62,909 bases of DNA from assembly GCF_900069005.2 (NCBI RefSeq), contig NZ_LN831279.1, positions 957,463 to 1,020,371 of the forward strand, written 5' to 3'. Source of the DNA: Paenibacillus sp. GM2. Lineage in GTDB: Bacteria > Bacillota > Bacilli > Paenibacillales > Paenibacillaceae. Numbering within the stretch: position 1 is the stretch's first letter; every line of letters starts with the position of its first letter. The notes under the pieces were generated by a model. That model saw only the letters and a program-made list of their open reading frames with translations, was not told where the DNA came from and made no database searches. A program made the translations under genes and the position numbers. This document shows, piece by piece, positions 44,331 through 53,332 of the stretch.

Positions 44331-45010
44331 TGAAAGCGATGATGGAAGTGGATCCCCGTACGCAAATGCTGGTGACCCTGATCACCAGCGTGGCGGTATT
44401 CCTGGCGGATTTAAGCGCACTGCCCTGGATTATGCTGTTTATGGCGTTGTATTTGTTCGCCCAAGGGATATACAAAACCACGGTGCAATATCTGGTTCTC
44501 GCCTTGCTTCTGTATCTTCTGCAGGGCTGGATTGCCGGCTCGTCTCTGGAAGTATTGAATTATTTAAACATTCTGACTTTTTTGGGACTGCGGTTTATGC
44601 CTGTGCTCATGTCCGCTCTGTCTTTAAGCAAAGTTCCTTCCGGCAAGCTGATCGCCGCGCTGCGCACACTTCGGCTGCCGATGGGCGTTCTGGTCACGCT
44701 GGCTGTCAGCTTTCGCTTTCCGCCGGTGATGAGGCTGGAATATGAGGCGATCCAGGTGGCGGCGAAGCTGAGAGGGGTTTCCATCGCTTCTCCGAAAAAT
44801 TGGCTGCGGCCCTTTAGTACCTTTGAATATACGATCGTGCCGCTTTTAATGAGAAGCTTGAAAATTTCCGATGAATTGGCCGCATCGGCAACCACTAAGG
44901 GCATCGATGATCCGGGACGAAAAACGAGTATTTACCCGATTGCTTTCCGCCTGCAGGATGCTGTTTTGCCGATTATATATATCGCCTGGCTGTTTGCTAT
45001 ATGCCGTTAA
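44327..45010 (+). CDS. ecfT: ECF transporter T component
   Basis: 227 residues, five to six membrane segments (segments near 20-60, 65-80, 90-110, 205-225) with a cytoplasmic coupling region between. The region SDELAASATTKGID holds the EcfT coupling motif (A-x-x-x-x-G-type). It links the S component to the ATPases. Starts in a 4-base overlap with half-transporter 2. Confidence 0.85.
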   Translation: MMKAMMEVDPRTQMLVTLITSVAVFLADLSALPWIMLFMALYLFAQGIYKTTVQYLVLALLLYLLQGWIAGSSLEVLNYLNILTFLGLRFMPVLMSALSLSKVPSGKLIAALRTLRLPMGVLVTLAVSFRFPPVMRLEYEAIQVAAKLRGVSIASPKNWLRPFSTFEYTIVPLLMRSLKISDELAASATTKGIDDPGRKTSIYPIAFRLQDAVLPIIYIAWLFAICR

Positions 45011-45022
45011 GGAGGGAGCTAT

Positions 45023-46519
45023 ATGGCGCAGAAGAATGCAATTGTTGAAATCGAAAACGTGTCTTTTCAATATAATGAGTCCTCGGAACAGCTCAAACAG
45101 ATTTGCTTGACACTTTACGAGGGGGAATGCGTGGTTATAACAGGGCCTTCCGGCAGCGGTAAAACAACCCTAACCCGGCTGGTGAATGGCTTGATTCCTT
45201 ACTTTCATGAAGGACAGCTGACCGGGAAGGTCCGGCTCGGGCAAAAAGACATCGGGCAGATGGAGCCGTGGGAGTTCGGGAGAATGGTCGGGAGTGTGTT
45301 TCAGGATTCCCGCAGCCAGTTCTTCACATCGATCGTCCGGGACGAAATTGCCTTTTGCGGGGAAAATTACGGGATGGACCCGGAGGTTCTGCGCCGGTGT
45401 GTGGAACAATTGGCGGAAGAAAGCGGCCTGACGCATTTGCTTCAAAACGAGGTGCACAAGCTCTCCAGCGGCGAAAAGCAAAAGGTTGCCGTGGCCTCCG
45501 CGCGGTTGTCCGATCCGCCCGTCCTGGTTATGGACGAGCCTTCGGCCAACCTGGATATGGCGGCGACGCAGCAATTGGCCGAGATTATCGCCGGTTTAAA
45601 GGCGGACGGGAAATCGCTGCTCATTGCCGAACATCGACTGTATTATTTGCTGCCGGTTGCGGATCGGATCGTCTATATGCAAAACGGAGAAATTGCCGCC
45701 GAATGGACGCCGGATGAACTGCTCGCCTTGTCCGATGAACAGCTGGTGGAGTATGGGCTAAGATCGCCGGTTGTCAACCGTCCCTTTTCCGAGATTGAAT
45801 GGAAGGGGGGGCCGGGGCAGGAACGGATGGCGTTGCAGGACGTGTCCATTTCGCCGGGAAGATTCAAGCAGGCTGTTCTGGGGGACGTCAGCTTTTCCTT
45901 AAGCGAGGGCGAGGTGATCGCCGTTACCGGCCCCAATGGGGCAGGCAAGACCACTTTGGCCAAAACCCTGTGCGGCTTGCTGCGGGAACGATCCGGGGAG
46001 ATCCGGCTCGGGGGAAGCAGAGCCACGGCCAGACAACGGCTTGGCAGACTGTGGTTCGTGATGCAGGATAGCGACTACCAGTTGTTCTCGGATAGCGTCT
46101 GGAACGAGCTGATGCTTGGACACGAGAAGGAGGCTCAAGCGGAGGAACGGGCCGAGCGCCTGCTCAAGCAACTTGATTTGTGGGCCTATCGCGACCGCCA
46201 TCCAGCTGCCTTGTCAGGCGGGCAGAAGCAGCGCGTCACTTTTGCCGTCGGCTTAATGCATCAACCGGACATCCTGATCCTGGATGAACCAACCTCCGGA
46301 CTGGATGGGGAGAATATGCGCCGTGTGGTGAAGCTGATTCGCGAGATCGCCGCCTCCGGAGTGGCGGTATTGATCATTACCCATGATTATGAATTGGTGT
46401 ATAGCGCCTGCCAGCGTCTGTTGTTCTTCAGCGAGGGACGGCTGGGAACCGAACATCCGGTCTCGAAAAGTCATTATTCCGAAGTGATCTCACTTATGCA
46501 AACACTGCGGGTGGGTTAG
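45023..46519 (+). CDS. ECF ATPase with two fused nucleotide-binding domains
   Basis: 498 residues. First domain: GPSGSGKTTL, SSGEKQKVAVASARL, VLVMDEPSANLD. Second domain: GPNGAGKTTL, LSGGQKQRVTFAVGL, ILILDEPTSGLD. A fused double EcfA replaces separate EcfA1 and EcfA2 chains. It would power the S/T pair of the same operon. AAGGAGGGAG precedes the start. Confidence 0.92.
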   Translation: MAQKNAIVEIENVSFQYNESSEQLKQICLTLYEGECVVITGPSGSGKTTLTRLVNGLIPYFHEGQLTGKVRLGQKDIGQMEPWEFGRMVGSVFQDSRSQFFTSIVRDEIAFCGENYGMDPEVLRRCVEQLAEESGLTHLLQNEVHKLSSGEKQKVAVASARLSDPPVLVMDEPSANLDMAATQQLAEIIAGLKADGKSLLIAEHRLYYLLPVADRIVYMQNGEIAAEWTPDELLALSDEQLVEYGLRSPVVNRPFSEIEWKGGPGQERMALQDVSISPGRFKQAVLGDVSFSLSEGEVIAVTGPNGAGKTTLAKTLCGLLRERSGEIRLGGSRATARQRLGRLWFVMQDSDYQLFSDSVWNELMLGHEKEAQAEERAERLLKQLDLWAYRDRHPAALSGGQKQRVTFAVGLMHQPDILILDEPTSGLDGENMRRVVKLIREIAASGVAVLIITHDYELVYSACQRLLFFSEGRLGTEHPVSKSHYSEVISLMQTLRVG

Positions 46520-46521
46520 AG

Positions 46522-47523
46522 ATGCTTAGCGGAAAAATAGATCACGGGAGCAATGTGGCGGCGATTTCAGGCGACGGGAGCTGCACCGTATACATGATGG
46601 AGAATGAGACGGGCCGGGGGACGATGACCTGTTACCAAGTGCTCCCCGGAATCGATTTGGTATTTAACGATTTTCGCATGCAAAGCTGTGTTTCCGAATT
46701 TCGCACAGAAATGGACATGCTGGGAATCGATTATTGCCGGCAAGGAAGGATCGAATGGAATTTCCGGCACGGCGCTTGCCTGTACTTAGGGGAGAGGGAT
46801 TTGCAGGTTGGTACGAGGGAGAAGCACACCGGTACGTTTGGCTTTCCGCTCGGTTACTATCAGGGCATAACCTTGGCTGTATATATGGAAGAAGCGTGCC
46901 GGACGCTCTCTTCTTCACTTGGGGGATTATCCATCGATTTACCGGGACTGCGCGAAAGCTTTTGCCATGGCGGGAGAACCTTCATCAGGCGTGCGGATGA
47001 GGCTATTCAGCCTATTTTCTCTCAGCTTTATAACGTGCCAGGAAGACTCAAACAAGATTATTTCAAGGTCAAGGCGCTGGAGCTGCTGCTGTTCCTGAGC
47101 ACGGTTGATGTTCCGGCCGATGGGAACGAGCGTCCTTATTTTCCCGGAAAACGGGTGGAGACGGTAAAAGCGATCATGAAATTTTTAGCGGAAAATCTCG
47201 AGCGGCGTTTTACAGTGGACGAATTGTCCTTGCGATTCATGATCTCACCGACGGCTCTGAAAGAATGCTTTAAAGGGGTTTACGGTTCTCCTCTACATGC
47301 CTACATGCGCGCTTATCGCATGCAAGCGGCGGCAGAGCTGCTGCGCCAAAGCGGTGACAGTGTAGCCACGATCGCGGCCAAGGTGGGCTACGACAATGCC
47401 AGCAAATTTGCAGCCGCCTTTAAGGCGGTAATCGGCGCGCCGCCGCAAGCATATCGGAATTTTATGTCCGAATGGAGTGAAGCGCTGCCGGATGGAGTGG
47501 ATGAGGCACGGACAAATTTATAA
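46522..47523 (+). CDS. AraC-family regulator, YbtA-like by context
   Basis: 333 residues. A poorly conserved N-terminal half followed by a double helix-turn-helix at about 215-315: VDELSLRFMISPTALKECFKGVYGSPLHAYMRAYRMQAA and SVATIAAKVGYDNASKFAAAFKAVIGAPPQAYR. YbtA-type regulators sense an imported siderophore and activate uptake genes; an equivalent role is inferred from the transporter genes around it. Two bases after the ATPase gene. Confidence 0.85.
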   Translation: MLSGKIDHGSNVAAISGDGSCTVYMMENETGRGTMTCYQVLPGIDLVFNDFRMQSCVSEFRTEMDMLGIDYCRQGRIEWNFRHGACLYLGERDLQVGTREKHTGTFGFPLGYYQGITLAVYMEEACRTLSSSLGGLSIDLPGLRESFCHGGRTFIRRADEAIQPIFSQLYNVPGRLKQDYFKVKALELLLFLSTVDVPADGNERPYFPGKRVETVKAIMKFLAENLERRFTVDELSLRFMISPTALKECFKGVYGSPLHAYMRAYRMQAAAELLRQSGDSVATIAAKVGYDNASKFAAAFKAVIGAPPQAYRNFMSEWSEALPDGVDEARTNL

Positions 47524-47602
47524 GATGGGGATGGTTGGCGACTGCCAATCATCCCTTTTTTTCGGGAGGAGACAAAAATAGGTTGAGGGAGGAACAGGCA
47601 TC

Positions 47603-49399
47603 GTGAGAGAGAAACATTGGCTGGGAACTGTCATTTCATTTACCGCCAGTTGCCGGTGGCAAATGGCGATGTCCATCATATGCGCGATCCTCAGTGTCGC
47701 CGGAGGTATTGTCCCTTATGTGGGCGTATATCGAATTATTGTGTTATTTTTTCAAGGTGAAGAGACGGTATCCGAGATCGGGCTTTGGGTCGCTGTCTGT
47801 CTGGCGGGATATGCGGCCCAGTTGGTCTTTTACGCGATATCCACCATTCTGGCCCATTATTCGGCATACAGCATCATCGAGCAGATCCGGCTCAAAATCG
47901 CTGATAAGCTGGTGAGCGCGCCGCTAGGTGCTGTGCTGAATCAGAGTGTAGGCAAACTGAAGAGCGTCATCGTTGACCGTGTGGAAACCATTGAACTTCC
48001 GCTGGCCCATGTAATCCCGGAGGGGATTTCCAACCTGCTGCTGCCTGCGGGCGTGTTCGTCTATTTGCTGCTGATTGATTGGCGGATGGCGCTTGCAGCC
48101 CTGTTGACTGTACCAATCGCCGCTGTAGCTTATGCTTTTGTCATGCGGACGTTTAACAAACAGTACGCCGATTATATGGAATCCAGCAACCGGGTGAACG
48201 GTGTCATCGTGGAATATATCGAAGGCATTGAAGTCATTAAGGCGTTTAACCGCTCGGCTGCGTCTTATGAAAAATATGAAAGAGCGGTCACGTCGTTCAA
48301 GGATTATACGTTAAATTGGTTTAAAAGCACCTGGAAGCTTATGAATTTCGGAGGTTCTGTCTTGCCGTCGACGCTGCTCGGCACGATGCCGGTCGGCATG
48401 TATCTATATATGAACGGGTCATTAAGCCCGGCGGAGCTGACCATGTGTCTGATTTTGTCCTTGGGCATCGTGGGCCCCCTAACCAGCTTCACGGTATTCG
48501 TCAATGATGCCAAGTCGATCGAATACGCGGTCAAAGCCGCCGACGAGTATTTGAATCTGGAGATCCTGGACAACGCGGGGGAGCATACCAAGCTGAAGCA
48601 TTACGATATCGAGCTGGATCACGTCTCCTTCTCCTACGAAACCGGGGATGGACAAGCGAATCAGCAAACTGCCAAAGCGCTCGCGGATATCAGCCTTAAA
48701 CTGGAAGAGGGCAGCTTCACCGCGTTGGTTGGTCCTTCGGGCAGCGGCAAATCGACGATTGCCCGTTTGATCGCGCGTTTTTGGGAGCCGGGCAGCGGGG
48801 AGATCAGGCTGGGAGGAGTTAATATCAAGCAGCTCCCGCTGGCCCAGCTGGCCGATGTTGTAAGCTTCGTTGCCCAGGATAATTTTCTCTTCAACTGTTC
48901 TCTGAAGGAAAACATCAGGCTAGGCAATCCCGAAGCCTCGGATGAAGAGGTGGTCAAGGCGGCACAAGCAGCCTGCTGCGACGAATTTATTCACAAGCTC
49001 GAGCGCGGTTACGATACCAACGCCGGGGAGGCGGGAGGAAAGCTGTCGGGGGGAGAAAAGCAGAGAATCGCTATCGCCAGAGCGATCCTGAAAAATGCGC
49101 CGGTGGTTATTTTGGATGAGGCCACCGCGTTTACAGACCCGGAAAACGAAGATAAGCTGCAGCGCTCGATCGCCGCCTTGACCCGGGGCAAGACGCTGCT
49201 TGTGATCGCACACCGGCTGTCTACCATCAGGCATGCCGATCAAATTATCGTAATGGAAAAGGGCCAGATGGTGCAGACCGGGACACATGATGAGCTGCTT
49301 CGGAGCTGCCGGCTATACAGGAATATGTGGGAGGCACATACGGGAGCCAGACGCTGGGCGGCAAATCGTGCAACGGGGAGTGTGGGGACTCATGTTTAA
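47603..49399 (+). CDS. ABC half-transporter 3 (exporter fold, YbtP/IrtA-like)
   Basis: 598 residues from a GTG with GGGAGGAAC upstream. Membrane domain (about 1-330), then ATPase: GPSGSGKST, KLSGGEKQR, VVILDEATAFTDPENE. The ATAFTD D-loop region parallels ATAYAD of half-transporter 1. Overlaps half-transporter 4 by 8 bases. A 79-base gap after the AraC gene could hold a secondary promoter, but none is clear. Confidence 0.88.
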   Translation: MREKHWLGTVISFTASCRWQMAMSIICAILSVAGGIVPYVGVYRIIVLFFQGEETVSEIGLWVAVCLAGYAAQLVFYAISTILAHYSAYSIIEQIRLKIADKLVSAPLGAVLNQSVGKLKSVIVDRVETIELPLAHVIPEGISNLLLPAGVFVYLLLIDWRMALAALLTVPIAAVAYAFVMRTFNKQYADYMESSNRVNGVIVEYIEGIEVIKAFNRSAASYEKYERAVTSFKDYTLNWFKSTWKLMNFGGSVLPSTLLGTMPVGMYLYMNGSLSPAELTMCLILSLGIVGPLTSFTVFVNDAKSIEYAVKAADEYLNLEILDNAGEHTKLKHYDIELDHVSFSYETGDGQANQQTAKALADISLKLEEGSFTALVGPSGSGKSTIARLIARFWEPGSGEIRLGGVNIKQLPLAQLADVVSFVAQDNFLFNCSLKENIRLGNPEASDEEVVKAAQAACCDEFIHKLERGYDTNAGEAGGKLSGGEKQRIAIARAILKNAPVVILDEATAFTDPENEDKLQRSIAALTRGKTLLVIAHRLSTIRHADQIIVMEKGQMVQTGTHDELLRSCRLYRNMWEAHTGARRWAANRATGSVGTHV

Positions 49400-51137
49400 A
49401 TCCATCGGACGTATAATGCAGTGGATCGGCCCAAGAAGAAAACGGCTTTACCGCGGCTTTGTGTATTCGTTCTTTCATACCTTGTTCACAGCGATGCCTA
49501 TTATGCTTGCCGCCTACGGGCTAAACCTGATTATCGAGGATAAGAACGGGGTTCGCGGATTAACGTTAGATTGGGTATTTTACATGGCGGGATTGATGGC
49601 CTTGGCGGTGGCGGGCCGCTTCTGGTTTGCTTATTTGCGGGCTTCCACCCAGGAAAGCATCGGATGTGAGGCGGCGGCGGACGAAAGAACCCGGATCGGC
49701 GGCATTTTGAAGCAGGTTCCGCTGGGCTTCTTCAGCCGCAAAAATACGGGGGAAATCGCTGCAGCAGCGACTACGGATCTGTCGTTTATCGAGCTGCTGG
49801 GGATGAAGATGATCGATGTGGTGGTGAACGGTTATATCAGCGCACTGACGATGGTGGCCTGCCTGGCGGTTTACAGCCCTCCAGTCGCGGGAGTCGCACT
49901 GACAGGAATACTGCTGTCTGCCCTGTTCCTGAGGCTGCTGGGGAGACAAAGCCGTAAAAACGCCCCGGTTCACCAAAAAGCCCAGGACAACATGATCGCT
50001 GCCGCCATCGAGTATATAAGGGGGATGCCGGCAGTCAAGGCATTTAAGCAGGACGGGGTGTCCCGGGAAGGGATTCGCCGGGCTTTTCAAATGAGCAAGG
50101 ACATTAACATCCGGATTGAGAGGAATTACGTGCCTTACAATTGCCTCCATTTGTTTGCGCTGAAAGGGGCATCCGCAGGCATTGTGGCAGTTTCAGCCAT
50201 CCTTGCCGCAAACGGGGCGATGGAGTTGCCAACGATGCTGATGATGGCGATTTTCTCGTTTGTCATTTTCGGCCATGTTGAAACGGTAAACAACGCCGCT
50301 CACGTCCTTGAAGTAATCGATGCAACGCTCGATAAGCTGGAGGAGATTCATCATGCGGAATCGATTGATCAGGACAGCCAGGATATGCGATTGACGCAAT
50401 ATGATATTTGCTTCCGGGAGGTCGGCTTTGCCTATGATCAACGGGAGGTGCTGCGCGATGTTTCGTTCATCATGCCGGAGAACACGACGACGGCGATCGT
50501 TGGCCCTTCGGGCAGCGGCAAAACGACGATCTGCAACCTGATCGCCAAGTTTTATCTGGCGAACCGGGGCAGTGTCTCGATCGGGGGTGTGGATATCAGG
50601 GACATCACAAGCGGCAGCCTTATGGAAAATATCAGCATGGTATTCCAAAAGGTATATTTGTTCCAGGACACGATTGCGAACAATATTCGCTTCGCCAAGC
50701 CTGAAGCCGGAATGGACGAGGTGGTGAAGGCGGCAAAACAGGCCTGCTGCCACGATTTTATCATGGCGCTTCCGCAAGGTTATGATACCGTCATTGGCGA
50801 TGGCGGGGCCACGCTATCCGGGGGTGAGAAGCAGCGGATTTCGATCGCCAGGGCGATGCTGAAAAACGCGCCGATTGTCATTTTGGATGAAGCCACCGCC
50901 AGCGTGGACCCGGAAAATGAGCAAGCGATCCAGCAGGCCATCAGCGCTTTGGTTCGCGGTAAAACGATCATCATTATCGCTCACCGGCTGGCGACGATCG
51001 AAAGCGCGGACCAGATCCTTGTTATGGAGGATGGACAAATCGTGCAACGCGGCAATCATGAGGAATTAAGCAAGCAGGAGGGGATCTATCAGCGATTTCT
51101 GACTATCCGCCAGACCGCGGAGGGATGGAGCATTTGA
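49392..51137 (+). CDS. ABC half-transporter 4 (exporter fold, YbtQ/IrtB-like)
   Basis: 581 residues from the ATG at 49392. Six-helix domain, then GPSGSGKTT, LSGGEKQRISIARAML, IVILDEATASVDPENE. It has the canonical ATASVD D-loop, so it pairs with half-transporter 3 as half-transporter 2 pairs with 1. Last gene of the Fur-box operon. Confidence 0.88.
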   Translation: MFKSIGRIMQWIGPRRKRLYRGFVYSFFHTLFTAMPIMLAAYGLNLIIEDKNGVRGLTLDWVFYMAGLMALAVAGRFWFAYLRASTQESIGCEAAADERTRIGGILKQVPLGFFSRKNTGEIAAAATTDLSFIELLGMKMIDVVVNGYISALTMVACLAVYSPPVAGVALTGILLSALFLRLLGRQSRKNAPVHQKAQDNMIAAAIEYIRGMPAVKAFKQDGVSREGIRRAFQMSKDINIRIERNYVPYNCLHLFALKGASAGIVAVSAILAANGAMELPTMLMMAIFSFVIFGHVETVNNAAHVLEVIDATLDKLEEIHHAESIDQDSQDMRLTQYDICFREVGFAYDQREVLRDVSFIMPENTTTAIVGPSGSGKTTICNLIAKFYLANRGSVSIGGVDIRDITSGSLMENISMVFQKVYLFQDTIANNIRFAKPEAGMDEVVKAAKQACCHDFIMALPQGYDTVIGDGGATLSGGEKQRISIARAMLKNAPIVILDEATASVDPENEQAIQQAISALVRGKTIIIIAHRLATIESADQILVMEDGQIVQRGNHEELSKQEGIYQRFLTIRQTAEGWSI

Positions 51138-51149
51138 AAGAGAAAATGC

Positions 51150-51186
51150 AAATAGCGCACCCGCAAGTTTATGGGATGCGCTATTT
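51150..51186. terminator. Hairpin between convergent operons
   Basis: AAATAGCGCACCC pairs with GGGATGCGCTATTT. No T-run on the plus strand, so terminator activity is uncertain. Confidence 0.45.
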
Positions 51187-51260
51187 GGCGTATGCGGCCG
51201 TTCAAGCGCCGTAATGAGGGGCAGCAAGCCATGAGGGCCAGCATGCAGCAAATGCATGGA

Positions 51261-52268
51261 TCAGCCGACCACACCGGTCTGCCAGTCTGCCAGTAAGGCG
51301 GGTTCATCCAATTCGTAACCGATGATGACTATATAATAAGGACCTGGGTATTCCGTTCGTTCATGCTGGATCTGCTTGCCGGAGAACTGGATCAGCGAGG
51401 CGCTGCGGGAACCGTCCAGAAGGACGTAGCCTTTGGCGCGCAGCACATGTTTTCCCTTCGCTTTCAGCCATTTTTCCAGCTTCCTCAAAGGAACCGGAGT
51501 TTGCCCGCTCACGGGAATCAAGACGCTTTGAATGCGGGAAAAAGAAGCGTTCCCCTGCCCGCCGGGCGAGCTGGAATGTTGATGGGAACTAGGGTGCTGC
51601 GGGTGAGAGACAACATTGAACCGGGCGGAGGTTGCAGCTTGACGGTTTAAAGGCTTAAGCTCGGCAATTACAGCATCGGAATTAAATTTCCCGTACATGG
51701 TGTTGTAGACAACGGCTTGCTCGTTATGTTTTTGAATCAAGCGGGCCACTTTGGACAGATGCAAGTCGGTGACAAGATCCCGCTTATTGACGAGGATCAA
51801 GTCCGCAACCTCCAGCTGTCTGCGGAGCGTATGGACAAGTTCTTTATCGGAGGAGAAAATACTGCTGTACTCCAGCACATTTTCAGCGTCGATCACGGTG
51901 ATGATCTTGTGCAGGGTGACCTCGTTCAGCAGCTCAGGCTCAGCCATGGCATCGACGACTTCCTCCGGATTGGCGACGCCTGTCAGCTCGACGAGAATCA
52001 CGTCGGGGGCCAAAGCGAGCAAGCCTCTGAGAGAACCGGAAATTTCGCTTTTTTTGCTGCAGCAGATACAGCCGTCAAACAGCTTCTCCAGTGGAAGCCC
52101 CTGTACAGCTTCGGACAGGATCTGGCCGTCAACATCGGCTTTGCCCAGCTCGTTCATCAAGATTGCCGGCTTGAGACTCCGGCTGTGCAGCGTTTTAATC
52201 AGCTCAAGCAGCAGTGTCGTTTTACCACTGCCCAGAAATCCGCTGAGGATGATCACGGGTGTTTGCAT
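51261..52268 (-). CDS. COG0523 (CobW-family) GTPase, second copy
   Basis: 335 residues, start with AGGAGG 6 bases upstream. GFLGSGKTT Walker A (10-18), the GCICC metal motif (C67, C69, C70), VELTGVANP, VNKRDLV. A His/Ser-rich insert (SHPQHPSSHQHSSS, about 218-233) may bind metal. Last gene of a permease-TIGR03943-CobW operon on the minus strand. It differs in length and insert from the copy at 35225, so it belongs to another subfamily. Metal insertion or regulation is the likely role. Confidence 0.88.
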   Translation of the reverse strand: MQTPVIILSGFLGSGKTTLLLELIKTLHSRSLKPAILMNELGKADVDGQILSEAVQGLPLEKLFDGCICCSKKSEISGSLRGLLALAPDVILVELTGVANPEEVVDAMAEPELLNEVTLHKIITVIDAENVLEYSSIFSSDKELVHTLRRQLEVADLILVNKRDLVTDLHLSKVARLIQKHNEQAVVYNTMYGKFNSDAVIAELKPLNRQAATSARFNVVSHPQHPSSHQHSSSPGGQGNASFSRIQSVLIPVSGQTPVPLRKLEKWLKAKGKHVLRAKGYVLLDGSRSASLIQFSGKQIQHERTEYPGPYYIVIIGYELDEPALLADWQTGVVG

Positions 52269-52299
52269 GAAAAATTCCTCCTGACTCGCATATCCTTAT

Positions 52300-53313
52300 T
52301 TATTCAACACTAGTCTCCAAAAAATCAAAGTTGGGATAAATGTACGGATTGTCCGGTCTTTCGATCGGTTCAGCTTCCGTGACATCGATTTTGACAATGG
52401 TGTTTCCGTTATAGTCCGTTTGGCCGATGGTGCCTTTCAGCTTGACCCAGGTGTCATCTTTAAGCTCCGAGGCGCCGGCGTATTCGGCCATTACCCCGTA
52501 AGGAGTCGCGTCCGCCGTACAGCACTGGACGGCAATTCTGCCGACCACCAGTTGGTTGTCTGTGAGATCCGGCTCGCGGTAGACAAAACCGGCGATTTCA
52601 ATCTCTTTGCCGATAAATGGCTGCCTGAATACTACAACCGAAGACAGGATCTCCATATAAATTTCCGGTTTGACACGGATAACCGGCAGCACGTAGATGC
52701 GTTTAGCCAGTTCGGCAAGCTCCTGCTCGAACTCATTCTCCGCTTGGAACAAGCCATCCAGGGATTCCGTCGCTCCACCTGATTTGCCAACCGTTGCGGC
52801 CTCAGTATTCCCGGTAGCTGCGGAAGCAGAGGGATCTTCTGGTGAAGTGGCGGAGGGATCGGCCTGAAGGTTGCCCGAATCGACCGCGGCTGCGGTTGGC
52901 GGCAAATAACCCGACGTAGCGTGGGGAGAAGCTCCAACCCCGAAGATCATGCCCTTCTTGTTGGCGAAGGAACCGCCAAGCACGGTATCGGGCAGCAGGA
53001 ATCCGAGCAGTAGCGGGAGGGCAAGCACAAGGTAAAGGAGGCTTGCCTTGGGCCATGGCTGTTCCGGCGGATTGCCGCAGCAATCGCATTCGATGACGGA
53101 GCCCTTGTAGGTTCTATAGGCAACAAACCCCTGAATGACGGCGAGCGCGTAAACGGCCAGGGCCGATATTTTCACCAAAGGCATGATGCGTATGCCAATA
53201 TACAATTGCAGGCTGTCCGATTCGACCAAATAGGCGATATAAGCGGAGAGGCCGAGTAATAAAACGGTTCTGACGATATGATGAAATAGAGTGATCGATT
53301 TCCGGTTTTTCAT
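52300..53313 (-). CDS. TIGR03943-family putative permease subunit
   Basis: 337 residues. Three to four N-terminal membrane segments, a Cys-rich loop (ECDCCGNPP) in the first third, then a soluble domain whose FIGKEIEIAGFVYREPDL and AVQCCTADATPYGV segments are typical of this family. AAAGGAG upstream. The family is known to sit beside DUF318-type permeases and COG0523 GTPases, exactly the order here, and is suspected to serve metal transport. The paired Cys residues (ECDCC, QCC) may be metal ligands. Confidence 0.85.
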   Translation of the reverse strand: MKNRKSITLFHHIVRTVLLLGLSAYIAYLVESDSLQLYIGIRIMPLVKISALAVYALAVIQGFVAYRTYKGSVIECDCCGNPPEQPWPKASLLYLVLALPLLLGFLLPDTVLGGSFANKKGMIFGVGASPHATSGYLPPTAAAVDSGNLQADPSATSPEDPSASAATGNTEAATVGKSGGATESLDGLFQAENEFEQELAELAKRIYVLPVIRVKPEIYMEILSSVVVFRQPFIGKEIEIAGFVYREPDLTDNQLVVGRIAVQCCTADATPYGVMAEYAGASELKDDTWVKLKGTIGQTDYNGNTIVKIDVTEAEPIERPDNPYIYPNFDFLETSVE

Positions 53314-53332
53314 AATACGCTCCTTTCGTGCC

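Noticed and set aside
40751..51137. Reading the four ABC half-transporters as drug exporters
   Set aside because: Fold alone allows it, but the Fur box, ECF genes and AraC regulator in the same operon favour import of an iron chelate. Kept as an alternative, not the main call.
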